64,000 nucleotides of DNA from Farysia itapuensis (lineage: Eukaryota > Basidiomycota > Ustilaginomycetes > Ustilaginales > Ustilaginaceae), in assembly GCA_023212645.1 (NCBI GenBank), contig JALBYC010000002.1:248001-312000 (forward strand), written 5' to 3'. Shown here in pieces: positions 8,520-16,283 of the stretch (position 1 is its first letter; every line of letters begins with the position of its first letter). The notes beneath the pieces were generated by a model. It was not told where the DNA came from. It did no database searches and saw nothing but the letters and a program-made list of their open reading frames with translations. A program made the position numbers and the translations under genes.

Positions 8520-11207
8520 ATGCCGCCAAAACGGGCCGCTCTGCCCACAAAGGAACGAACGCTGTTTCAGCGCCTGATCCAGGAGTATGAGACCAAAAAG
8601 TACAAGCTCGGCCTGAAAACTGCCGATACCATCCTCAAAAAGTTCCCCGAACATGGCGAGACACTAGCCATGAAGGGCCTGCTCATGGGCTCGACCAACA
8701 GGCGCGAAGAGGGTATCGATATGGCCAAAAAGGGCTTGCGGTACGATCTCACCAGCTTTATCTGCTGGCACGCGCTCGGAATCTTGCACAGAATGGACAA
8801 GAACTACGAAGAAGCACTCAAGTGCTACACTCAAGCCTTGCGGATCGAAGGCGGTAACAACCTCAACCTGCTGCGCGAATCTGCGTTTTTGCAGCTGCAG
8901 CTGCGCAACTATCCGCCATTGATAGACAACCGTCTCATTCTCCTACGCACGCAGCCGCATCTTCGGCTCAACTGGGTCGCTCTTGCCGTAGCCCATCACC
9001 TTGCCGGAAGTCTTGACGAAGCAGTTCGAGTCCTGGAAGGATACACAAACGTAATGCGAGACGTTCCAGATAGGAATTACGAACATGGCGAAATGATCCT
9101 TTACCACGCTAGCATCCTCGAAGAGAAGAAGGAGTTCCAGAACGCTCTAGATGTCATCGAGAATAACGACACCCGTATCGTCGACCTGAACGGCAAGTAT
9201 GAAGCACAGGCACGCTGTCTCGCCGGACTCGGTAAGAAGGAGGAGTCAGAAGCTTTGTGGCGGCAGATGATCAAGACGAATTCCGACAACAAGCGCTACT
9301 TTGCCGGTCTGCTTAGCGTTAAAGGTGTCGACACGAATCCGACATCGGACGACGTTCGTACTCAGGCAGTCGAGATCTTCCGCGAACTGCAGATTCAGCA
9401 CCCAAAGTCAACAGCTGCTAAGCGACTAGCCCTTGTCTACGCTTCTGGCGATGAGTTCAACACCCAAGCCACTGCGTACATCAAAGGCGCCTTGATCAAG
9501 GGTGTTCCATCGCTCTTCTCAGACCTCAAATCCCTCTACGCGGACAATGCCAAGCAGATCGCGATACAGGAGATTGTAGAGAACTTGCGCCTCGAGTGGA
9601 CACCCAAAGCACAGGACAAGGAGACAGATCCACCATCGTCCTACCTGTGGGCTCTGTACTACCTCGCCCAGCACTACTCGCTTCTCGGCGACTCGGGACG
9701 TGCTTTGGCGTACATCGACGCTGCTATCGCACATTCGGCCACCATGCCTGAGCTGCATATGGTTCGCGCACGCGTTCTCAAACGCTCAGGCGATCTGGCG
9801 GGCGCATCAGACGCAATGACCGACGCAAGGCTGCTGGACGGCCAAGACAGATTCCTCAACAGCAAAGCAGCAAAGTACCTGCTCAGACTCAACAACACTG
9901 TCGACGCTGAAGCCGTCGTCGGCCTCTTCACAAAGCCAGACGCACCGTCTCCGACGTACGACCTGAACGAGATGCAGGCTCTGTGGTACCTCTCTGAAGA
10001 AGCATCGGCTTTCGCCCGTGGCGGTAACATGGCCATGGCGCTCAAGCGTCTGGCGCAGCTCGACAAGATCTTCCAGGAATTCTGGGATGACCAATTGGAC
10101 TTCCACTCTTACTGTATGCGCAAGATGACCCTGCGCTCGTATATCAATATGGTGCGCTTTGAGGACGGCTTGCGGTCGCATCCTGTCTACTTCCATTCGG
10201 CTATCTCTGCCATTGCTCTGTTCATCAAGCTGCACGACGAGCCGAGTACGCCTGCGTTCATCGAGGTCAAAGATCCCAGCGCCGAGACAGAGGCGAACGG
10301 CGTATCGTCTGAGGAGAAGAAGAAAGCGGCGAAGAAAGCGCGACAAGCTGAAGCCAAACGGCAGAAAGCAGAAGCGGAAGCGGCGGCCAAGCGGGCTGAA
10401 GCGCTTGCCAACGGCGACGGCGTTGACGATGACGCGCCCAAACCGGACCCAGATCCCAAAGGCCTGACGCTCTTCGAAGCGACAAAAGCCAACCCGCTGT
10501 CAGAAGCGACGAAGTACATTCGTTTCTTACAGATTCACGCAGCGCACAAGACGGGAACATGGCAAGTGGTGTTCGAAGTCGCTACCCGACAGAAGAACTG
10601 GCTCTTGGCCGTGCGTGCGCTCACCCATCTGCAGGCACTCGACGCGCTCCACCCGAGCTTGGTCGAATACATCGTGCGACTCAAGTCGGCCCTGCCTGAT
10701 GTTTCGGCAGCACCCGCGCCTCTGGGAACCGTCATCTCTGATGCACTAGCGACACTCACACCCGCTGACAAACCCCTCACGGCCATTTACACTGAGTATT
10801 TGCAAAACCCAGCCGTTTCAGGGTCGGCACCGCACATCCTCGGTGCGGCAAAAGCGGCCATTGCGCTGCAAAATCAGGACGAAGCCATCGGCCTCCTCCT
10901 CTCCATCCCTTCGCTCGTCGCACCACCGACACGGACTACAGCCCCCCGTTTGCACCACACTCTGCTCAAGACGACGATCGAGGCGCAAGCGTTGTTGACT
11001 ACCCTCGCGCCGGGTAAACTGGCCGAGTTCAGGGCAGAAGCTGCACGGGCGTTCCCGATGGCGAACGCGTTCAAGTCAGCACAAGAGATGCAAGTCGAGC
11101 AGGCGAGTCGTGATGCGGCGCGCAAGACGTGGGCCAAACCCACAGACACTGCCGACGCAACGGCTGAGACTGTCGAGGCTAACGGTGTTCATGAACCGCT
11201 CATGTAG
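8520..11207 (+). CDS. nat1: NatA auxiliary subunit Nat1/Naa15
   Basis: Large TPR-repeat subunit of the NatA N-terminal acetyltransferase. It anchors the catalytic Naa10 subunit to the ribosome, so that nascent chains starting with Ser, Ala and similar residues are acetylated. It has 895 residues in one exon, close to the 830-900 usual in the family. The N-terminus (LPTKERTLFQRLIQEYETKKYKLGLK) is diagnostic. TPR-like helix pairs run through most of the protein (for example YEEALKCYTQALRI at about 100). A Lys/Ala-rich charged helix (EEKKKAAKKARQAEAKRQ) near residues 595-625 matches the basic helix seen in other Naa15 proteins. Its position directly beside bW matches the known flank of smut b loci. 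It is a housekeeping gene, not a mating gene. Confidence 0.95.
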   Translation: MPPKRAALPTKERTLFQRLIQEYETKKYKLGLKTADTILKKFPEHGETLAMKGLLMGSTNRREEGIDMAKKGLRYDLTSFICWHALGILHRMDKNYEEALKCYTQALRIEGGNNLNLLRESAFLQLQLRNYPPLIDNRLILLRTQPHLRLNWVALAVAHHLAGSLDEAVRVLEGYTNVMRDVPDRNYEHGEMILYHASILEEKKEFQNALDVIENNDTRIVDLNGKYEAQARCLAGLGKKEESEALWRQMIKTNSDNKRYFAGLLSVKGVDTNPTSDDVRTQAVEIFRELQIQHPKSTAAKRLALVYASGDEFNTQATAYIKGALIKGVPSLFSDLKSLYADNAKQIAIQEIVENLRLEWTPKAQDKETDPPSSYLWALYYLAQHYSLLGDSGRALAYIDAAIAHSATMPELHMVRARVLKRSGDLAGASDAMTDARLLDGQDRFLNSKAAKYLLRLNNTVDAEAVVGLFTKPDAPSPTYDLNEMQALWYLSEEASAFARGGNMAMALKRLAQLDKIFQEFWDDQLDFHSYCMRKMTLRSYINMVRFEDGLRSHPVYFHSAISAIALFIKLHDEPSTPAFIEVKDPSAETEANGVSSEEKKKAAKKARQAEAKRQKAEAEAAAKRAEALANGDGVDDDAPKPDPDPKGLTLFEATKANPLSEATKYIRFLQIHAAHKTGTWQVVFEVATRQKNWLLAVRALTHLQALDALHPSLVEYIVRLKSALPDVSAAPAPLGTVISDALATLTPADKPLTAIYTEYLQNPAVSGSAPHILGAAKAAIALQNQDEAIGLLLSIPSLVAPPTRTTAPRLHHTLLKTTIEAQALLTTLAPGKLAEFRAEAARAFPMANAFKSAQEMQVEQASRDAARKTWAKPTDTADATAETVEANGVHEPLM

Positions 11208-11387
11208 TGCGCCCAATCACGCATATACGCAGAAAACAAATGCAAAACACTGCTTATCAAAGAAAGAAACTCGAAGTGTGATTAAGTAAAGAGCGGGACA
11301 TACGGAAGATAGAGCAAGGAGAAGCGAAGTGATATATAAAGCAAAGTGGGAGGAAAGGAGAGAGAAAGGGTCGGACCGGCCGACGGC

Positions 11388-13373
11388 CTATAGATTCGGT
11401 ACGGGGAGGAGGACATCACTGATCGAGATGTCGAAATTGAACATGTACTGGCCCTGGTCCTGCTGTTGCTGAGCAGCGGGTTGCGAAGACTGCTGAAAGA
11501 ATAGATCAAGTTCGGCAAAGTCGATCTCAAGGTTGAGGAAGGGCTGACCATCACCGCCAGTTGTCGCAGGGTTGTTGATGCCGTTGAGGGTGTGCAGAAA
11601 ACTCGCGTCTGCATCTGACATGTTCGAATCGGGACTCGGTTGAGAGTTTGAGCTCAGAGGCTGATGAGCGGCTTGTTGTGGAGTCTGGTGCCACTGTACT
11701 GGTTGGCGTGGGTGAGTGGGTGTGTCGTCACTGCCTTGACCGAAGAGACGACCGTGAGGCTGGATCTTGCGCGGAGCTCGAGTGAAGTCCTCCTCATCGA
11801 TCCATTCGTCCTCGTCGTTCTCGGGCGTCGCGAACCTGACTGGCACTGTGCTAGACCGAGCAGGCGTCGCCACGTCCGGGAAAACAAAAGCCTTTTCCAA
11901 GCTCTGTTGCAAAGCCCGGTTGAGCGCATCTTCGTCCAGCTGCAAGTCAGCAAAATCGAGCTGGGCGCTACTAGACTGCGGATGAAAGATCTGTTCAGGC
12001 CAGGAGTCAGCCTGATCGCTGAAAAGCGAATGCGTGTCCGCGGGGAATCGAAATGCGCTGGAGACTGAAGCTTCGAGCGGCGATTTGTCGGTCGAGCTCA
12101 GATGCATAGTCAGGTCTGGCATAGGCTGGTCGACGTCACTGGGCAAGCAGAGCCTGTGAAAGACGTTGCCAAGCGTGTTTGCATCCGACTCTTCTTTCTG
12201 AGTGAAAAATTCGTCGCAGACAGACGAACCTGAGGATGACGAAGCGGACCAGTCATTGTGCGAACTGAAGCTGTCCAGCGTGCCTGTCGAGCCATTGCTT
12301 TCGTCGGACGCAAGTCGGATCGTTCGGCGTCTTTTCGAAGCGCAGGACGAGACAGCGCTCTCACCGTCGGACACATCAGCTGGTACACCGAGTCCGAGAT
12401 AGTGTCCGTATGCCGGCTTCCGTTTACCATTAGTGCTATCAGTAGCGGAGGCTTCTTGCTCCGGCTCGGGTTCCACTTTTGTTTGTTTCTTTGACTTTCG
12501 GTTCCGCTGATTCTGGAACTGCAGACAGATGAAGATGAGTGTCAGCAAACCTGCGCACACCAGAGAACAAAGCGCTGCAGAGAACTGGGCCCGAGCGCAA
12601 AGCCCCGAAAGTGGGTGGCTTTGCAAGGACAAAGGGTGTTGTGGCCAAAGTGGCCAATTTTCCCCTTTGTCCGTAAATGCAGGCGTAGGCTGACGCGTCG
12701 ATATAGCGACAAGCCCACGCAGCCACGCACTTTGTCGAGCCAGCAGACCTAAACACGGCAAAGGACTTACCCAAATCGTGACCTGGCGTGGTTGCAGGCC
12801 GGTAGCTTCAGCGAGCTTGTACTTCTCTGCTTGTGTGATGTTGGGTGTATGGGCATAGGCTCGTTCTAGAATCTGGACTGCTATAGAGTCGTGGCCTCGT
12901 CTACTTGAAGTATCATGATCTTCGCTTTGACTAAAGAGATTCTCGCTGTCAACGTAGCCTCGACATCGATCTTGACTTTCTGCTATCGCTCTAATGATCT
13001 CGGACTGCATCCTCGAAACAGCATCCTTGAAAACCTGAGTGAGACGAGACTGGAACTTTCGTTGGTAGCTCTCGGCGCCCCCTTCGCAATTAACGAGGGT
13101 CTTCATTGCCGACCGATATGTACGAACAACCGTCGCCTCTAGTTGACTGTATTTCGCCTTGTATATGGCAAGTACAGAGAGCTTTGCGCTGTTGCTGACT
13201 CCTTGGTTAGCCATCGCAGATTCGAGCGCATCTGTCGATCGTTGCGGCAACACCAGCTCAATAAGTTCGAAATTTTGAGAATGCTTTGTGTCAGGAATGT
13301 GAACCTGTGATATTCTCGATCTGACTGATGTGACCGCTTCCAGGCAAAGTCGAAGGTCCTGTATGGTTGCCAT
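11388..13373 (-). CDS. bW: bW homeodomain mating-type transcription factor
   Basis: West (HD1/HD2-class) partner of the b mating-type heterodimer, which works as a transcription factor only when paired with a bE protein from another allele. Exons on the minus strand are 13373-12771 and 12518-11388, giving 577 residues. The N-terminal about 140 residues form the variable specificity region. The homeodomain lies near residues 160-218, and the splice rebuilds its recognition helix as VTIW|FQNQRNRKSKK, a perfect WFxNxR. The intron (12519-12770, 252 nt) has GTAAGT and CTGCAG ends, is a multiple of three and has no stop. The C-terminal part is acidic, with Ser- and Gln-rich regions (SQPAAQQQQDQGQ) suited to activation. 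The start ATG lies 207 bases from the divergent bE start. Its place next to nat1 supports the call. Confidence 0.94.
   Translation of the reverse strand: MATIQDLRLCLEAVTSVRSRISQVHIPDTKHSQNFELIELVLPQRSTDALESAMANQGVSNSAKLSVLAIYKAKYSQLEATVVRTYRSAMKTLVNCEGGAESYQRKFQSRLTQVFKDAVSRMQSEIIRAIAESQDRCRGYVDSENLFSQSEDHDTSSRRGHDSIAVQILERAYAHTPNITQAEKYKLAEATGLQPRQVTIWVSPLPCLGLLARQSAWLRGLVAISTRQPTPAFTDKGENWPLWPQHPLSLQSHPLSGLCARAQFSAALCSLVCAGLLTLIFICLQFQNQRNRKSKKQTKVEPEPEQEASATDSTNGKRKPAYGHYLGLGVPADVSDGESAVSSCASKRRRTIRLASDESNGSTGTLDSFSSHNDWSASSSSGSSVCDEFFTQKEESDANTLGNVFHRLCLPSDVDQPMPDLTMHLSSTDKSPLEASVSSAFRFPADTHSLFSDQADSWPEQIFHPQSSSAQLDFADLQLDEDALNRALQQSLEKAFVFPDVATPARSSTVPVRFATPENDEDEWIDEEDFTRAPRKIQPHGRLFGQGSDDTPTHPRQPVQWHQTPQQAAHQPLSSNSQPSPDSNMSDADASFLHTLNGINNPATTGGDGQPFLNLEIDFAELDLFFQQSSQPAAQQQQDQGQYMFNFDISISDVLLPVPNL
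12519..12770 (-). other. Intron interrupting the bW homeodomain
   Basis: The donor GTAAGT at 12770 and acceptor CTGCAG ending at 12519 split the Trp and Phe codons of the WFQNQR motif. The length of 252 nt is longer than the other introns here (58-125 nt). It contains two near-copies of the pheromone response element, ACAAAGGGT (12629-12637, plus strand) and ACAAAGGGG (12662-12670, minus strand). Confidence 0.9.
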
Positions 13374-13580
13374 GCTCCAGAATCGTATCGTTGACAGTCG
13401 AGAAGTAACTTTCGTGGGTCTTTACTGAAATTTGTTGGACAACGCAAATCACAAAAGGCAGGTTGTTGATGCGCAGACAAAGGGATTTCTTGTGAGGTAT
13501 CTCGCAGAGTGACCAATTTTCGAGACATTTTCCGGAAAGGTGGAAATTTTGAGTCTCTGTCTCTTTCTCACATTCATGCC
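13374..13580. promoter_or_regulatory. Divergent bW/bE promoter region
   Basis: The whole upstream region of both mating-type genes is only 207 bases between the two start codons. It contains one exact pheromone response element (see separate entry) and purine/pyrimidine-rich stretches before each ATG. Divergent bE/bW transcription from a short shared region is the standard smut arrangement. Confidence 0.85.
13477..13485 (+). promoter_or_regulatory. Pheromone response element (PRE), exact ACAAAGGGA
   Basis: The nine bases match the published Ustilago maydis PRE, bound by the HMG-box factor Prf1, with no mismatch. It sits between bW and bE, where Prf1 control of b-gene expression is expected. 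Recognition is by motif and position only. Confidence 0.7.
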
Positions 13581-14948
13581 ATGACGGACAGATTCAACTT
13601 ATTCGACATGCTCTCCGTACTTGAGCATGTGGAACATGACATGCTGAACGACGAAGAAGTCGATGAAGCTGTTGTTTCTAGGCTCGAGTCCTGCGTACGT
13701 CCCATGATATCACATCTGGACAAATGCAGTGAAGACAAAGAAGAGCTTGCCCAAATTTACGCCGCCAGCGAACGGATAAGGGTTGTCGCACAAACAAGGC
13801 TGTCGCTCGAAGAAAGGGGAGAAGAAATATTCTCAAAAGTGTTTTCAGAAGCATTGCAAGCTCCTTCTTCAACGACTAGCCAAGCGAGGACTGACACCTT
13901 GACGGACTTCAGTGAGAGTGTACCTTCGTACCATATGCGAAAGCACTTCTTGTCCATGCTGGATGATCCCTACCCAGACCAAGCAGAAAAGCTGCAACTC
14001 GTGAAGGCCATAAACGAATACTTTGCCAAAAGCGTCAGCCCTCCAAGGCTCTGTGTTTTACGTCTTGAACAACTAGGGCTCTGGTACATAAATGCCAGAA
14101 GACGTTCAGGCTGGTCTCATATATTGGGCAAATACGCACGCAATGACCGGAAGAGAATGAAGGCACTGATGCAGGCCAGAATGTTGGAGGACCACCTTCC
14201 TATCAGATCTCCGCTTGATGCTTCCGCAGGAGTAGACGTAAAGTCTTTGTTGCGAGACAATCTCGGGCCTACCTACACCATCTCGAGCCAGCAGGAGTTC
14301 AAGGATGATTGGGACGCAATGCTCAGCTGGATTCGATATGGCGTCAAAGACAAGGTCAGTAACTGGATCCAAGACATCGTGGACGAGAGCAAGAAGACCA
14401 GCAAGAAACAGATCAAGCCTAGAGCAGTGTCGAATGCGGCCAAGAAAACGCCCGGTAGACGGAGTCATGCTGGAAGGCAAACGAAGGCTTCTGAAGAATC
14501 TCCCTCCAAAGCCTCTTCTCGTTCGGACAAAGCTGAGAGCGAATGGAGCTCTTCTTCGGCTGGTGACTGCTCAGCTTTCTTCTCTGGATCGTCTGCCGAT
14601 AGCATGAGCTCTCTCGATGCTTCACTAACGTATGGGCTGGATATGGCTTCCCCAACTCTGAACATTGCCAGAGGCAGACAGATCAAGGCCCTCCCTTCAC
14701 GAACGCAGTCTACACTGAACCCAGCCGACACAAGTAAGTTCACCCTTGACAGACAGATATGTGTCAGCTACTGATGACTCTCTCTTACAGACACTGGGCT
14801 TCAGGCCAAGAATCCTTCAGTCCTCCTTCCTGGTTCCGGATATCGAGCAAACAGTTCGCAGGACTCTGCAAGCGATGCTCAGCTATTTGCGTTCCCTGCT
14901 CATACGAGCAACCTGTATCAGAGCAGTCTCTCTGCTGCTTTCGGTTGA
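13581..14948 (+). CDS. bE: bE homeodomain mating-type transcription factor
   Basis: East partner of the b heterodimer. Exons are 13581-14733 and 14791-14948, giving 436 residues (Ustilago maydis bE is about 470). The variable N-terminal region (FNLFDMLSVLEHVEHDML onward) covers roughly residues 1-110. The conserved block starting at YHMRKHF (about 117) leads into the homeodomain, whose recognition helix reads LWYINARRRSGWSHIL near residue 168. A basic stretch follows, KKTSKKQIKPRAV and KKTPGRRSHAGR, with likely nuclear localisation signals, then a Ser-rich tail. The 57-nt intron (GTAAGT to TTACAG) near the 3' end matches a phase-1 junction. The ATG at 13581 is chosen because the conserved bE N-terminus starts there. 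The frame is open upstream but without another ATG near. Confidence 0.93.
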
Positions 14949-15454
14949 ACCAGATGCCCTTTGCTGACATTCGTCTTTTGTTTCGTTCAATACACTCTCT
15001 GGAATTCATTATCTCTGCAAGTAGCCTTTGGCCTCTCAGGGCTGTATAATTGTCTTTCTGTACACTTTTGCAGAACAAAGGAGTGTCTGGATGTCTATAT
15101 GCGGGCTGAATTTCCCCTTTGTTCTGACTGGAATTCATTTGCAGCCCACTAACGAGGTTAGACTGGGGCTTTGAAAAGTTTATGAGCCTAATTCGGTCTT
15201 CCTTTCCGTCGAACAAAGGGAACCATGCTCCGTGCACTGCAGTACAAGCTTTGACCGTGTTTCCTTGTCTCTGGGAGAAGGCGGCGGTATTGGATTAGCC
15301 TTTTGACAGGTCGCTTAATAGCACGTATCGCCGATTCGCGCTAGAGGCCAAGAGCAAAATTTCGGCTCTCTGATCTGAGATTTTTAAGGAAACAAGAATT
15401 TCGACCAAGTCTCGATTCGGCTTTTGTAACTACGCTCAACCTCGCACAACAGCC
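14949..15454. other. bE 3' region and c1d1 promoter, with PRE-like sites
   Basis: These 506 bases have no convincing ORF. They contain one exact ACAAAGGGA at 15213-15221 on the plus strand and a one-mismatch copy, ACAAAGGGG, on the minus strand around 15114-15122. The rest appears to be bE 3' UTR and c1d1 upstream DNA. Confidence 0.55.
15213..15221 (+). promoter_or_regulatory. Second exact PRE match (ACAAAGGGA)
   Basis: Exact nine-base match to the smut pheromone response element, between bE and c1d1. It could act on either gene or be a chance match. A nine-mer is expected less than once per 64 kb over both strands, so two exact copies within 1.8 kb of the b locus is suggestive. Confidence 0.4.
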
Positions 15455-16210
15455 ATGTCTTCGCTGAAGCAATCACCATTACCGACGCTCAAGTCGCTGT
15501 CCAGTTCATTTACGGATCTGGAGAGCGTGCTAGAGCCGCTGCTGGCGCACAAGTACGACTCGCTGAACGCAGCGTTGCAAGCAAACAGCTCTTCACCAGC
15601 CACACAATCTACTGCCGGTACTTCGACAAGCGATGAAGGTTCGACAGACGAGCTTCGTGGCCGCCTTGATGCAGCGCGGATGCAAGTCAGTGTAGCATAC
15701 GTGCTCATGGATCTCGTCTGGATCTTGCTCAAAACAAAAGGCGTAGACACGGCTTCGCATCCCGTCATGCAGGAGCTCGAACGCGTGAAGAGCTACTTCA
15801 AGAAGATCCAGCAAGCGCAGTCGAAAGAGAGCGAAGAGAGCAAAGACCAACCCAGAGTGGACAAGAGCGCTGCAGGCCGATTCATCCGTGCCGCATTGTC
15901 TGGTGCAGCGGCTGAGGGCCAAGGCACACATACTAAGTTCGATGACGAGGGTGCTGCCGCGCCAGCACCTGTAAAGCCATCGCCCAAGAAGAACAAGAAG
16001 AGCGCTGCAGTCTCACCTGACAAGGCAAGCAAAGCGCAGACACCGGCAAAGAGTGATGGCGTTTCTCCGGCAAAGTCCAAGAAGAAGCGGCCAGCCATGG
16101 ATCCCTTCGAAGGCTACGACAAACCAGCAACGCCCAAACAATCACAAACTGATTCAGCATCATCTTCACCGTCGAAAAAGAAGAAGAAACACAAGAAGAC
16201 AGAATCCTGA
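15455..16210 (+). CDS. c1d1: C1D/Lrp1 (Rrp47)-family exosome cofactor
   Basis: Small nuclear protein of the Sas10/Utp3/C1D family. The yeast relative Lrp1/Rrp47 binds the Rrp6 exonuclease and helps the nuclear exosome process rRNA and snoRNA. It has 251 residues in one exon. The first about 110 residues form the helical Sas10/C1D domain (LESVLEPLLAHKYDSLNAAL, then ARMQVSVAYVLMDLVWILLKTKG). A low-complexity insert (residues about 45-65) breaks it. After AAGRFIRAAL comes a disordered Lys/Ser/Pro-rich tail ending in KKKKKHKKTES, as in Rrp47 where the tail binds RNA. A C1D gene next to bE is the expected right flank of smut b loci. The next gene is convergent, with only 73 bases between the stop codons. 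Confidence 0.9.
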   Translation: MSSLKQSPLPTLKSLSSSFTDLESVLEPLLAHKYDSLNAALQANSSSPATQSTAGTSTSDEGSTDELRGRLDAARMQVSVAYVLMDLVWILLKTKGVDTASHPVMQELERVKSYFKKIQQAQSKESEESKDQPRVDKSAAGRFIRAALSGAAAEGQGTHTKFDDEGAAAPAPVKPSPKKNKKSAAVSPDKASKAQTPAKSDGVSPAKSKKKRPAMDPFEGYDKPATPKQSQTDSASSSPSKKKKKHKKTES

Positions 16211-16283
16211 ACTTCTCTATCACGCACATTTACAGCATTCAACGACATCAATGAGTAAAAATATATTTTCTTTCGGGAGAAAC

